Below, one piece after another: positions 31,488-40,147 of a stretch of 41,383 bases of DNA. The notes under the pieces were generated by a model that was not told where the DNA came from, made no database searches, and worked only from the letters and a program-made list of their open reading frames with translations. The first letter of the stretch is position 1, and every line of letters starts with the position of its first letter. Origin of the DNA: an uncultured Eubacterium sp. (GTDB taxonomy: Bacteria > Bacillota > Clostridia > Lachnospirales > Lachnospiraceae); NCBI GenBank assembly GCA_947564835.1, contig CANOET010000008.1:1-41383 (forward strand), read 5' to 3'. Position numbers and translations under genes: made by a program.

Positions 31488-32906
31488 ATGAAACAATTTA
31501 TGGACAAAGATTTTCTGCTCTCCAACGAGACCGCACAGAAGCTGTATGCCGACAATGCAGCGGATACACCGATTTTAGACTATCACTGCCATATCAATCC
31601 GCAGGAAATTTTCGAAGACCGCCAGTTCGAAAATATTACGCAGGTATGGCTCGGCGGCGACCATTACAAGTGGCGTTTTATGCGTTCCTGCGGCGTAGAG
31701 GAACGTTATATTACCGGTGACGCTCCGGACAAGGAAAAATTCATCAAATGGGCGGAATGCGTTGGCAAGGCTATCGGCAACCCGTTGTTCCACTGGTCCC
31801 ATCTGGAGCTGCAGAAATATTTTGATTACCACGGCGTTCTGAATAAAAAAACAGCCGAAGAAGTATGGGAACTGTGCAACAAAAAGCTGGCGGACCCTTC
31901 CATGTCTGTCCGCAGCCTGATCAAACAGTCAAATGTAACCCTGATCTGCACGACGGATGATCCGGTAGATTCGCTGGAGTGGCATAAAAAAATTGCGGAA
32001 GACGATTCCTTTGATGTGCAGGTGCTTCCGGCATGGCGTCCGGACAAGGCGATGAACCTGGAAAAACCGACCTTCGGCGAATATTTGTCCGCCTTATCAG
32101 AGGCATCCGGCGTTGCGGTCCGCACGTTTGCAGATTTAAAACAGGCCCTTTCCAAGCGCATGGACTTTTTTGCATCCATGGGCTGTTCGGTATCCGATCA
32201 TGGATTAGAGTATGTTATGTACGCGCCTGCTGCTGACGATGAAATAGAAGCTATTTTTGCAAAACGGCTTGCCGGGGAAGGCATTACCCGTGAGGAAGAG
32301 CTGAAATATAAAACCGCTTTTATGATATTTGTCGGAAAAGAATATGCGAAGCGCGGCTGGGTGATGCAGCTGCACTACGGCTGCAAGCGTGACAACAATA
32401 CGCTCCAGTTCGACAAATTAGGCCCGGACACCGGCTATGACTGTATCAATAATTATGCGCCGTCTTCGGAGATCGCAGATTATCTGAATGCGCTGATTAA
32501 GACGGATGAGCTTCCGAAGACGATTATCTACAGCCTGAACCCGAACGACAATCAGGCCATCGGCACGATCCTTGGATGCTTCCAGGATTCCACAGCCGTT
32601 GCCAAGATCCAGCAGGGTTCCGCGTGGTGGTTCAATGACCACAAGACCGGCATGCAGGATCAGATGATCTCGCTTGCAAACCTTGGAAATTTATCCGGCT
32701 TTGTCGGCATGCTGACGGATTCCAGAAGCTTTTTGTCTTATACCAGACATGATTATTTCCGCAGGATTTTATGCAACCTGCTCGGTACCTGGGTAGAAGA
32801 CGGAGAGTATCCGGCGGATTTTGAGACGTTAAACGAGATTGTAAAAGATATCTGCTATAACAACGCTGTCAGATATTTTGGCTTTGACCTGGAGGTACAG
32901 GCATAA
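31488..32906 (+). CDS. uxaC: Uronate isomerase (glucuronate/galacturonate isomerase)
   Basis: Converts D-glucuronate to D-fructuronate and D-galacturonate to D-tagaturonate, the first step of hexuronate breakdown. The 472-aa product matches UxaC over its length: metal-binding HCH at 33-35 in LDYHCHINPQEIF, CTTDDPVDSLEWH, VLPAWRPDKAMN, a His-rich MQLHYGCKRDNN and the C-terminal LTDSRSFLSYTRHDYFRRI. Ribosome site AAAGAGGA precedes the ATG. Later enzymes of the pathway (UxuA/UxuB, UxaA/UxaB, KdgK) are not in the window. A strong terminator follows. Confidence 0.97.
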   Translation: MKQFMDKDFLLSNETAQKLYADNAADTPILDYHCHINPQEIFEDRQFENITQVWLGGDHYKWRFMRSCGVEERYITGDAPDKEKFIKWAECVGKAIGNPLFHWSHLELQKYFDYHGVLNKKTAEEVWELCNKKLADPSMSVRSLIKQSNVTLICTTDDPVDSLEWHKKIAEDDSFDVQVLPAWRPDKAMNLEKPTFGEYLSALSEASGVAVRTFADLKQALSKRMDFFASMGCSVSDHGLEYVMYAPAADDEIEAIFAKRLAGEGITREEELKYKTAFMIFVGKEYAKRGWVMQLHYGCKRDNNTLQFDKLGPDTGYDCINNYAPSSEIADYLNALIKTDELPKTIIYSLNPNDNQAIGTILGCFQDSTAVAKIQQGSAWWFNDHKTGMQDQMISLANLGNLSGFVGMLTDSRSFLSYTRHDYFRRILCNLLGTWVEDGEYPADFETLNEIVKDICYNNAVRYFGFDLEVQA

Positions 32907-32952
32907 AGGCCGCAGAAATTTGACGCGTTTTCTATAAACTCCTAAATATTTT

Positions 32953-33009
32953 AATCCCTTTGGCAGCGGAAAACAGCCAGTCCGCTGCCTGGAAAAGGGA
33001 TTCTTTTTC
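32953..33009 (+). terminator. uxaC terminator
   Basis: AATCCCTTT (32953-32961) and GGCAGCGGA (32962-32970) pair with TCCGCTGCC (32981-32989) and AAAGGGATT (32994-33002), followed by CTTTTTC. A four-base bulge separates the two helices. Good intrinsic terminator. Confidence 0.88.
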
Positions 33010-33052
33010 ACAGGCATTTCCCCAATTATTTCGGAAAAAATACCCGATTCTG

Positions 33053-33081
33053 ATGACACAGCATCTTTTTTATGGTAAACT
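33053..33081 (+). promoter_or_regulatory. Promoter of the hybrid histidine kinase gene
   Basis: ATGACA (33053-33058), 17-base spacer, TAAACT (33076-33081) with an extended TGG. Confidence 0.6.
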
Positions 33082-33129
33082 GGTAAGATATGAGGACACA
33101 ACTGAAAGATTCCAGGGGGATTGTTTCGT

Positions 33130-35319
33130 ATGAAAGAACGAAAAATAGACCAAACCTTGCTTGCATACATTCAGACACTGTTAAACAACCCTGAGGACGG
33201 CGCTGCAGATACCAGCCGCCAGGCATACGGCATGATCCGGTTTATGGATGAGATGCCGGGCGGATTTTTGATCTACCATGCAAACGAAGAGGAACGGATC
33301 GTATACGCGAACAAAGCGCTGCTGCGTATCTGCCAATGTGATACACTGGACGAATTCCGTGAGCTTACCGGAAATTCCTTTCAGGGCTTTGTCCATCCCG
33401 ACGACTTTGCCATGGTGGAGAAAAGCATCCGGGAACAAATCGCAGACAGCCAGTACGACCTGGACTATGTAGAATACCGGGTCCGGCGCAGGGATGGCGA
33501 GATCCGGTGGGTGGAAGATTACGGGCATTTCATCCACAGCGATACGGCAGGTGATATTTTTTATGTATTTATCGGGGATGCGACAGAGAAAAGGCAGATG
33601 CAGCAGGCAATCCTGGCGGAACAGGTCAAAAAGGAGCAGGCGCTGAAAGACCTGATCGACCATTACCATAATGAGATTAAAATGATCAGCCAGGAGCATC
33701 TGCGCCGCCTGGAGGTGATCGAAGGGCTGAGCATTAATTACGAATCTATACTTTATGCCGACCTGGATCAGGACCGTATCCTGCCCTACCGCCTGAGCAG
33801 CCGGACGCAGCTGCAGTTTGAGAACAAGAATCAGCCGCGCAGCTTTACCTGGTATACGGCGGATTATATCCGTGTCTGGGTACACCCGGAAGACCGCGAA
33901 GCCCTGTCCCGCCAGACCGCGCCTGCGTATATCCGGGAACAGCTGACGATTCACAAAACCTATTATATTAATTACAAGGTCATCAAAGACGGTGAAATCC
34001 AGTATCTGCAGCTGCGCATCGTCAATGTCACAAACGGCGGCCAGATCTCCCAGATCGTACTCGGATACCGCAGGGTGGACGACGAGGTGCGCCGTGAAAT
34101 GGAGCAAAAACAGCTGTTAAAAGAAGCTTTGAACAATGCCAACCTCGCGATTACGGCAAAAAACACGTTCCTGTCCAATATGTCTCATGATATGCGTACG
34201 CCGCTGAATGCGATTTTCGGATTTACGGCGCTTGCAAGAGATCACCTGTATGAGCAGGATAACCTGAAATACTATCTGAACCGGATCAATACTTCCAGCG
34301 AGCAGCTGCTGGATCTGATCGATAAAGTATTGGAGATTGCAAGCACGGAATCCTCGGATACCCATATCGCGGAGAGCGAATGCAGCCTGCCGAAAGTAAT
34401 GGAAAACGTAAAGGATGCCATGCTTGCGCTTTCCGCGGAAAAACAGATCGAAATTGTGCTGGACGCTTCCGGCTTATCGCACCGTGATATTTACGGTGAT
34501 CAGGACAAGCTGGAAAAAATATTGATTTACCTGACGCATAATGCCATCAGATATACGCCGGACGGCGGCCTTGTCACGCTTAGCGCCACGGAGCTGAATG
34601 CTCTGCCCAATGATCATGCGGTCTACCAGTTCGTAGTAGAAGATAACGGCATCGGGATCAGCCCCGAATTTCTCGGACGCATTTATGAACCGTTTGAACG
34701 TGAAAAAAACACCACGTTCAGCGGCGTGCTCGGTACCGGGCTGGGGCTGACCATTGTGAAAAACATGGTAACGGTGCTGGGAGGGACGATTGAAGTGCAA
34801 AGCGCGGTAGGGAAAGGCACGAAGTTTACCGTAACCTTCCGGTTCCGGACACAAAACCATCCGGTCCCGTTTTGCATGAGTACAGATGAAACGATCGAAT
34901 ACCTGTCGCGCCGCAAAATCCTGCTTGTCGAAGATAATGAGATTAACCTGGAGATTGAGACAGCCATTCTCGAAGGGCTCGGATTCGTTATCGATACAGC
35001 TGAAAACGGCAGCGTTGCGGTAGAAATGATGCAAAAGGCCTCAGCGGAAGAATATGCCCTGATCCTGATGGATATCCAGATGCCGGTGATGAACGGCCGC
35101 CAGGCTGCCAGGGCGATCCGTAAGCTGGAAAATCAGACATTAGCGCGCGTCCCGATTATTGCGCTTTCCGCAGACGCGTTTGAAAGCGATAAGCGCAAAT
35201 CCATTGAGAGCGGCATGGATGCACATCTGCCAAAACCAATCGATGTTCCCGTACTGTTGGAAACGATTGCGAAAACGATTCAGACGCACCGCTATCTGTA
35301 TGGTGATCCGGGCAGCTGA
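33130..35319 (+). CDS. Hybrid PAS sensor histidine kinase with receiver domain
   Basis: Soluble phosphorelay protein, 729 aa, with no membrane segment. Order: PAS domain (about 35-155: FLIYHANEEERIVYANKALL... RRRDGEIRWVEDYG), a coiled-coil link, a second degenerate PAS-like region (190-325), HisKA with His353 in SNMSHDMRTPLNA, HATPase with N box LTHNAIRYTPDGG and G boxes VEDNGIGIS and GTGLGLTIVK, and a C-terminal receiver with Asp648 in LILMDIQMPVMNG. No output domain, so it should pass phosphate to a separate HPt or regulator not seen here. ATG 33130 is chosen because AGGGGGA lies about nine bases before it; a TTG at 33121 is too close. The signal is cytoplasmic and unknown. Confidence 0.93.
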   Translation: MKERKIDQTLLAYIQTLLNNPEDGAADTSRQAYGMIRFMDEMPGGFLIYHANEEERIVYANKALLRICQCDTLDEFRELTGNSFQGFVHPDDFAMVEKSIREQIADSQYDLDYVEYRVRRRDGEIRWVEDYGHFIHSDTAGDIFYVFIGDATEKRQMQQAILAEQVKKEQALKDLIDHYHNEIKMISQEHLRRLEVIEGLSINYESILYADLDQDRILPYRLSSRTQLQFENKNQPRSFTWYTADYIRVWVHPEDREALSRQTAPAYIREQLTIHKTYYINYKVIKDGEIQYLQLRIVNVTNGGQISQIVLGYRRVDDEVRREMEQKQLLKEALNNANLAITAKNTFLSNMSHDMRTPLNAIFGFTALARDHLYEQDNLKYYLNRINTSSEQLLDLIDKVLEIASTESSDTHIAESECSLPKVMENVKDAMLALSAEKQIEIVLDASGLSHRDIYGDQDKLEKILIYLTHNAIRYTPDGGLVTLSATELNALPNDHAVYQFVVEDNGIGISPEFLGRIYEPFEREKNTTFSGVLGTGLGLTIVKNMVTVLGGTIEVQSAVGKGTKFTVTFRFRTQNHPVPFCMSTDETIEYLSRRKILLVEDNEINLEIETAILEGLGFVIDTAENGSVAVEMMQKASAEEYALILMDIQMPVMNGRQAARAIRKLENQTLARVPIIALSADAFESDKRKSIESGMDAHLPKPIDVPVLLETIAKTIQTHRYLYGDPGS

Positions 35320-35384
35320 TTTTGCCTGGATCACACAATGTAATATGAAAGATTGCGGTAATCAGCAAAGAAATATAACCTCCT

Positions 35385-35813
35385 TTATTCAGACAGGTTC
35401 TCCATCATTTTCCCGATCACCTCGAAGAAAACGGCCATCTTTTCTTCCGGAATATCCCGGATCAGTGTTTCTTCCAGCCCCGTTAAGTCTGCCACCACCT
35501 GCTGCTGGTACTGCAGCGCCTTATCGGTCAGGATAATTTTTTTCAGCCTGTTATCATACGGCACCGGTTCCCTCGTCAGCAGCCCCTTTTGCTCCATCTG
35601 TTTCAGCAATTCGGAGGCTGTCGGCGGACGGATACCGTATTCTTCCTCGATATCCTTCTGAAATACATCATCCGTCTGGGAGAGCAGAAAATGAAGCGTC
35701 CGGCCCTGGGAACCGCTGAACTCCTTTTTCGCCGAAAGCAGTTCAATCCTTCGGCGCAGCTTATTGTTCAGCCTGCCAATGCTTCTTGCCGCGCTTTGCG
35801 TAAGTGAAATCAT
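35385..35813 (-). CDS. MarR-family transcriptional regulator
   Basis: Small dimeric winged-helix repressor, 142 aa. The wHTH spans QKDIEEEYGIRPPTASELLKQMEQKGLLTREPVPYDNRLKKIILTDKA (about 54-101), the MarR layout with the wing at the NRLKKI part. N- and C-terminal helices form the dimer interface. The gene is divergent from an acyltransferase, and a perfect promoter with an overlapping TTTC-N4-GAAA palindrome lies upstream, so it probably represses itself and perhaps its neighbour. Ligand unknown. Confidence 0.9.
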   Translation of the reverse strand: MISLTQSAARSIGRLNNKLRRRIELLSAKKEFSGSQGRTLHFLLSQTDDVFQKDIEEEYGIRPPTASELLKQMEQKGLLTREPVPYDNRLKKIILTDKALQYQQQVVADLTGLEETLIRDIPEEKMAVFFEVIGKMMENLSE

Positions 35814-35844
35814 GAATAGTTACCTGCCTTTCTTCTTCATTTAG

Positions 35845-35884
35845 TTTCCTAAGAAATTGTAGAAGCTCTCTTGGGAAATGTCAA
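35845..35884 (-). promoter_or_regulatory. marR promoter with overlapping operator
   Basis: On the minus strand TTGACA (35884-35879), 17-base spacer, TACAAT (35861-35856). TTTCTTAGGAAA (35856-35845) begins at the -10 end and covers the start site, a good repressor position. Confidence 0.75.
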
Positions 35885-35990
35885 GACTTTGTTACTGTTT
35901 CTACTTTGTTCAAGCACTTGCTGCTTGGACAAGGCCAAAGAATGTGGCCTGCCAGACTTTTTTGATTTTATGTTTGTTTTTGCAGCAGCA

Positions 35991-36019
35991 TTGCACGATC
36001 TGGATATTTCTGTTATAAT
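35991..36019 (+). promoter_or_regulatory. Promoter of the acyltransferase gene
   Basis: TTGCAC (35991-35996), 17-base spacer, TATAAT (36014-36019) with an extended TGT. Confidence 0.8.
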
Positions 36020-36060
36020 GCCAGGAAAAACCATATGCAGAGATAAAGGAGAGTAACCAA

Positions 36061-37158
36061 ATGACACAATCAAAAATAAAATCCCGCAACGGGGCGATTG
36101 ATTTTTGGAAATTTGTCTTTTCCATTATGGTCGTCCAGTTCCATTCTTCCAATCTGACGAAAATCAAAACGACGCCCTTTGTAGGGGCGGCTATTGCAGT
36201 AGAGTTTTTCTTTTTGGTATCCGGATATCTGATGGCGGCTTCGATTTCGCGCTATCAGGAAGCAGAGATTTTAGTGGGCAGAGACAGCCGTAATTTTATG
36301 CTGCATAAAATCAAAGGCTTGTGCCCGGAGATTTTTATTGCATGGGGCATTGGATATGTGGTGCAGCACATCGCAAAGAAAAATGTCACGCCGTCCTCGC
36401 TGGCCAAGGACCTGATGACCGGCGTATGGGACATGTTCTTTCTGCGGGAGTCCGGGTTGGAAGGGTTTAAGGCCAATCCGGCCGCATGGTACATTTCCGC
36501 GATGCTTTTAGCGATGCTTGTATTAGTTCCGCTGTTTTTCAAAAACAGGGATATTTTCGTAAATGTATGGGCGCCGGTTCTTGCGATCGCCACGCTCGGA
36601 TGGCTGTCGAAAAACGTCGGCGACCTGCGCGGGCCGACGGACTGGCTTGGGCTCTGCTACAAGGGCTGGCTGCGCGCGGTCGGGGAGCTGTGCCTGGGTG
36701 TAATCTTATGGGGGATCTGCCAGAGGATGAAACATGTGCGGTATACCAGGCTGGCGAAATGGCTGTTTACGTTTCTGGAGCTGTTTTGCTATCTGGGCGT
36801 CATTGCCTGGTCTTACAGCCACAAAGGATCGCAGATGGATTTTGTAATGCTGCTGCTGTTTGCGGCCGGAGTTGTCGTGACATTCAGCGGGAACAGCCTG
36901 CTTTCATCATTTTTTAATAAACCGCTGGTATACTTTCTCGGAAAAGTCAGCTTCCCGATTTATTTGTCGCATAATTACTGGAGCCATGCGCTTGTCAGGA
37001 TGTATCCCGGACAGGCATACGCACAGCTGTATCCGAAATATGTGCTGGCGTCTTTTGCGACGACCATTGTTATTTACCTGACAGCGGCAGGGTTCCGCAG
37101 GATTGCGCCGGCATTTTTTGCCCAGTGCCGCAGATTGCTGCTGGAAACGGACCAGTAA
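36061..37158 (+). CDS. Membrane acyltransferase, acyltransferase_3 (OafA/OatA-like) family
   Basis: Integral membrane O-acyltransferase that decorates a polysaccharide or other surface glycan, often with acetyl groups. The 365-aa product has about ten hydrophobic helices and the family motifs: RNGAIDFWKFVFSIMVVQFHSS at the start with the conserved His, FFLVSGYLMA near 47-56, and SFPIYLSHNYWSH near the end. No extracytoplasmic SGNH domain is attached, unlike OatA. AAAGGAGA precedes the ATG. A weak hairpin (37158-37183) follows the stop and then three 39-bp repeats before the response regulator gene. The acceptor glycan is unknown; an adjacent sulfotransferase pair also suggests surface modification in this region. 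Confidence 0.9.
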   Translation: MTQSKIKSRNGAIDFWKFVFSIMVVQFHSSNLTKIKTTPFVGAAIAVEFFFLVSGYLMAASISRYQEAEILVGRDSRNFMLHKIKGLCPEIFIAWGIGYVVQHIAKKNVTPSSLAKDLMTGVWDMFFLRESGLEGFKANPAAWYISAMLLAMLVLVPLFFKNRDIFVNVWAPVLAIATLGWLSKNVGDLRGPTDWLGLCYKGWLRAVGELCLGVILWGICQRMKHVRYTRLAKWLFTFLELFCYLGVIAWSYSHKGSQMDFVMLLLFAAGVVVTFSGNSLLSSFFNKPLVYFLGKVSFPIYLSHNYWSHALVRMYPGQAYAQLYPKYVLASFATTIVIYLTAAGFRRIAPAFFAQCRRLLLETDQ

Positions 37159-37183
37159 CAGTATCAGGATTGTAAGATACTGT

Positions 37184-37301
37184 GGATAAAAGGTGGAAAC
37201 AGGTACGTACAAAGGATAGCGGCGGATTAAAGTGGAAACAGGTACGCACGAAGGATAGCGGTGGATAAAAGTGGAAGCCGGTACGCACAAAGTATAAAGG
37301 A
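37184..37301 (+). repeat. Three ~39-bp direct repeats upstream of the response regulator gene
   Basis: Units start at 37184, 37224 and 37263, each GGATAAAAG/TTAAAG-TGGAAACAGGTACG-like with a shared GGTACG(T/C)AC core. The third is the most diverged and ends eight bases before the start codon. Regular direct repeats ahead of an OmpR-type gene could be its own binding sites. No -10/-35 pair is evident within them. Confidence 0.85.
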
Positions 37302-37309
37302 ATGGTAAT

Positions 37310-37984
37310 ATGAAGATACTGGTAGTGGAAGATGAAAAGGATATGAACCATATTATTAAAAAAGAGCTGGAGTCGGAAGGCTATCTGGTAGATAACTGCT
37401 ACGACGGGGAAAGCGCCTATGACTATCTGGTTATGGAGGAATACGACGGCGTGGTGCTGGATGTGATGCTGCCGGGGATGAACGGGTTTGAGGTGCTTAA
37501 AAAAGCCCGCAGCCGCGGGGTGCAGACGCCGGTGCTGTTTTTATCGGCGCGCAGCCATATCGATGATATTGTAGAAGGACTGGATATCGGTGCAGATGAC
37601 TATATGGTCAAACCGTTTGCCTTTCAGGAGCTGTCCGCCAGGGTGCGTGCGATGACGCGCAAAAAAGCGGGCGTGCGTGAAAATATTTACCGCTGCGGCG
37701 ACCTGGTCGTAGACTGCAATGAGCATATGGTGCGGCGCGGGGATGCGGTGATTAACCTTTCCCCGAAGGAGTTTTCCGTGCTGCTGTATCTGATCCGCAA
37801 CCAGAATATCGTTGTTTCCAGGGAACAGATCGAAGCGAATATCTGGGATATGGAGCATGACAGCTATTCCAATGTGATTGATGTCTATATCCGCTATCTG
37901 CGTAAAAAAATCGATGATCCATGCGACGTGAAGCTGATCCGGACAATCCGAGGGGTGGGGTATGTATTAAGGGCAGAAGAGTAA
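37310..37984 (+). CDS. OmpR-family response regulator
   Basis: Phosphorylated DNA-binding regulator, 224 aa. Receiver domain with acidic pair VVEDE (about 5-9), phosphoacceptor Asp51 in VVLDVMLPGMNG, and Lys of VKPFAF near 101. C-terminal winged helix from about 125 with NLSPKEFSVLLYLIRNQ and SNVIDVYIRYLRKKID. A ribosome site (AAAGGAATGG) lies just upstream. It overlaps the histidine kinase gene, which makes them a pair. Target genes may include the acyltransferase or the sulfation genes that follow (inference). Confidence 0.95.
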   Translation: MKILVVEDEKDMNHIIKKELESEGYLVDNCYDGESAYDYLVMEEYDGVVLDVMLPGMNGFEVLKKARSRGVQTPVLFLSARSHIDDIVEGLDIGADDYMVKPFAFQELSARVRAMTRKKAGVRENIYRCGDLVVDCNEHMVRRGDAVINLSPKEFSVLLYLIRNQNIVVSREQIEANIWDMEHDSYSNVIDVYIRYLRKKIDDPCDVKLIRTIRGVGYVLRAEE

Positions 37985-39363
37985 AACAGGTAACGATCGG
38001 GCGGCATATTCTGCAGCTTTTGATCGCGGCATTGGCAGTGATGGCCGCGGTGATGCTGATTTTTGTGCATATCCTGGCAAATGCGGCTGTGGAATATGAT
38101 ATCCGCCAGAGCCTGGAGCGGATTGCTTATAAGAATATGAAAGAAATCCAGGTGGACGGGACAGGAAAGATTATTTATAAGGAAGACTTTACGCTGGCAG
38201 AGGGGGATATCCATTTTCTTGTACTGGATGCGGACGGACAGCTGGTGTTTGGGGAATATCCGCAAAGCTGCCCGCAGGATATTCCGGTAAGCACAAAAAA
38301 AATGCACCAGGTAACGAACGACGGGGAAGAATTTTATATCCGCGATATGCGCAAGCATTATAATGGATATATTTATTTATGCATGCGGGCGATTGTGCGC
38401 AAATCAGATGCATACAGCAGGTATCAGACATTGGAATATCTGGCGTATATCAGCATTCTGGTCGTGTTCGGTATTGCGATTTTCTGCGGGATGTTTTTAT
38501 CCAGGCATATTTCCGGCTCTTTAAAGGCCATGTGCAGATCTGCGGAGATGATCGGGCAGAACCGGAATATGTCAAGCCGTATGGAATATGACGGCAGGTT
38601 TTATGAGCTGGAGGTGCTGACGCAGGCAAATAACCGGATGCTGGACCGCCTGGAAGAGACATTCCGCCAGCAGGAGCAGTTTACCTCCGATGTAGCGCAT
38701 GAGCTGCGCACGCCGGTCGCGGTTATGACGGCGCAGTGCCAGTACGCCCATGGCAAATCCGTCAGCCCGGAAGAATACAGGGAAGCGTTTGAAGTGATCG
38801 AACGCCAGTCCTTTAAAATCGGTGAGATTATCTCCCGCCTGCTGGAGCTGTCCAGGCTGGATTATGACCGCAGGCAGATTGAAAAAGAAGATTTGGACCT
38901 GCCGGAGCTGGTGGAATCGGTCTGCGAGGACCTGCAGCAGAAATACGAAGACAGCCTGCAGCTTCAGCTGCGGCTGGCCCAGGCACATGCGGTCGGCGAT
39001 ATCAGCCTGATTATGATTGCCATACAAAATTTAATTACAAATGCTATAAGGTATAGCAAAGCTGCAAGCCCGATCGAGGTAGAGACGGGAATGCGCGGGG
39101 AAATGGCATATGTTTTGGTAAAAGATTACGGAGCGGGGATCAGTGAAGAAGATCTCCCGCATATTTTCAAACGGTTTTATAAGGCAGACAAATCCAGAAA
39201 TTCGATCGGATTTGGCCTGGGGCTTCCGCTGACGATGAAAATCGCGCAAAAACACGGCGGCACGGTATTGGCAGAGAGCAGGCAGGGGGAAGGAAGCACG
39301 TTCACCCTGTTGCTGCCCCGGACCGGAGCGGATGCAGTGACAAATACCGGACTAAATAGATAA
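37921..39363 (+). CDS. Transmembrane sensor histidine kinase, partner of the OmpR regulator
   Basis: Classical two-helix sensor kinase. From ATG 37921 the product is 480 aa with TM1 about 30-50 (ILQLLIAALAVMAAVMLIFVH), an extracytoplasmic sensor of ~110 residues, TM2 about 175-195, HAMP, HisKA with the His in VAHELRTPVAV (H260), and HATPase with N box ITNAIRYS, G1 VKDYGAGIS and FGLGLPLTMK. The start is odd: the ATG has no ribosome site and its first 15 codons overlap the regulator. GAGGGGTGGGG at 37949-37959 sits properly before ATT 37966, a rare start used by infC, so the true protein may be ~465 aa. Signal unknown. Confidence 0.9.
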   Translation: MRREADPDNPRGGVCIKGRRVKQVTIGRHILQLLIAALAVMAAVMLIFVHILANAAVEYDIRQSLERIAYKNMKEIQVDGTGKIIYKEDFTLAEGDIHFLVLDADGQLVFGEYPQSCPQDIPVSTKKMHQVTNDGEEFYIRDMRKHYNGYIYLCMRAIVRKSDAYSRYQTLEYLAYISILVVFGIAIFCGMFLSRHISGSLKAMCRSAEMIGQNRNMSSRMEYDGRFYELEVLTQANNRMLDRLEETFRQQEQFTSDVAHELRTPVAVMTAQCQYAHGKSVSPEEYREAFEVIERQSFKIGEIISRLLELSRLDYDRRQIEKEDLDLPELVESVCEDLQQKYEDSLQLQLRLAQAHAVGDISLIMIAIQNLITNAIRYSKAASPIEVETGMRGEMAYVLVKDYGAGISEEDLPHIFKRFYKADKSRNSIGFGLGLPLTMKIAQKHGGTVLAESRQGEGSTFTLLLPRTGADAVTNTGLNR

Positions 39364-39473
39364 ACATAAACAATATACAGATCAGAGCAGACAATGACCC
39401 GGACGCCAACACGGCAGCATAAGTATGGGCAGAGGAGCTGTCTGCAGCAGATGGGAAAAGGAGAAGATCACAG

Positions 39474-40103
39474 ATGGATGATATTACAAAAACAGGCCGG
39501 GAAGAGGAACGCCAGATTACCTGGCATCCGATGGCCGTCACCCGTGAACGGCGGGAAGCATTATTAGGGCAGACTGCGGCAACCATATGGCTGACCGGGC
39601 TGTCCGGCTCGGGAAAATCTACACTTGCAAATGCGCTGGAACAGCTGCTTGCCGAAGAAGGCATGCATACGATGCTGCTGGACGGGGACAACATACGCTT
39701 CGGGCTGAACCGCGACTTAGGGTTTTCACAGGAAGACCGGGTGGAAAATATCCGCAGGATCGCAGAAGTCGCCAGGCTTTTCAACGACGCAGGGCTGATC
39801 GTGCTGACGTCATTTATTTCTCCCTACCGTGCAGACCGGCAGTCAGCGCGTAACATTCTCGGGGACAGTTTTATTGAGGTATATGTGAGCACACCGCTGG
39901 AAGAATGCGAAAGGCGGGATGTCAAGCGGCTGTACCAGGCTGCAAGAAAAGGAAAAATCGCGCAGTTTACAGGAATTACCAGCGCCTATGAACAGCCGCT
40001 TTCGCCGGAAATAACGATGGATACAACAGGCAGGGATATCAGGGAGTGCGCCCTGGAGCTGCTGGATACGCTTAAAACGCGATGGGGCAGAGGCAGAAGA
40101 TAA
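39474..40103 (+). CDS. cysC: Adenylylsulfate (APS) kinase
   Basis: Makes PAPS from APS and ATP. The 209-aa product has the P-loop GLSGSGKST (42-50), DGD (70-72) with DNIRFGLNRDLGFS for APS binding, IRRIAEVARLFNDAGLIVLTSFISPYR, and FIEVYVSTPLEECERRD. The N-terminal 25 residues, ITWHPMAVTRERR, match the usual short leader of bacterial CysC. Ribosome site AAAAGGAG. The next gene, a sulfotransferase, overlaps or nearly touches it (its ATG is 44 bases on), so PAPS is presumably for sulfation and not for sulfate assimilation. ATP sulfurylase (cysD/N or sat) is not in the window, so APS must come from elsewhere. Confidence 0.96.
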   Translation: MDDITKTGREEERQITWHPMAVTRERREALLGQTAATIWLTGLSGSGKSTLANALEQLLAEEGMHTMLLDGDNIRFGLNRDLGFSQEDRVENIRRIAEVARLFNDAGLIVLTSFISPYRADRQSARNILGDSFIEVYVSTPLEECERRDVKRLYQAARKGKIAQFTGITSAYEQPLSPEITMDTTGRDIRECALELLDTLKTRWGRGRR

Positions 40104-40147
40104 CAGATGTGATAGATGCAAAAGGGAAAGAAGGAAGGTATTTTGGG

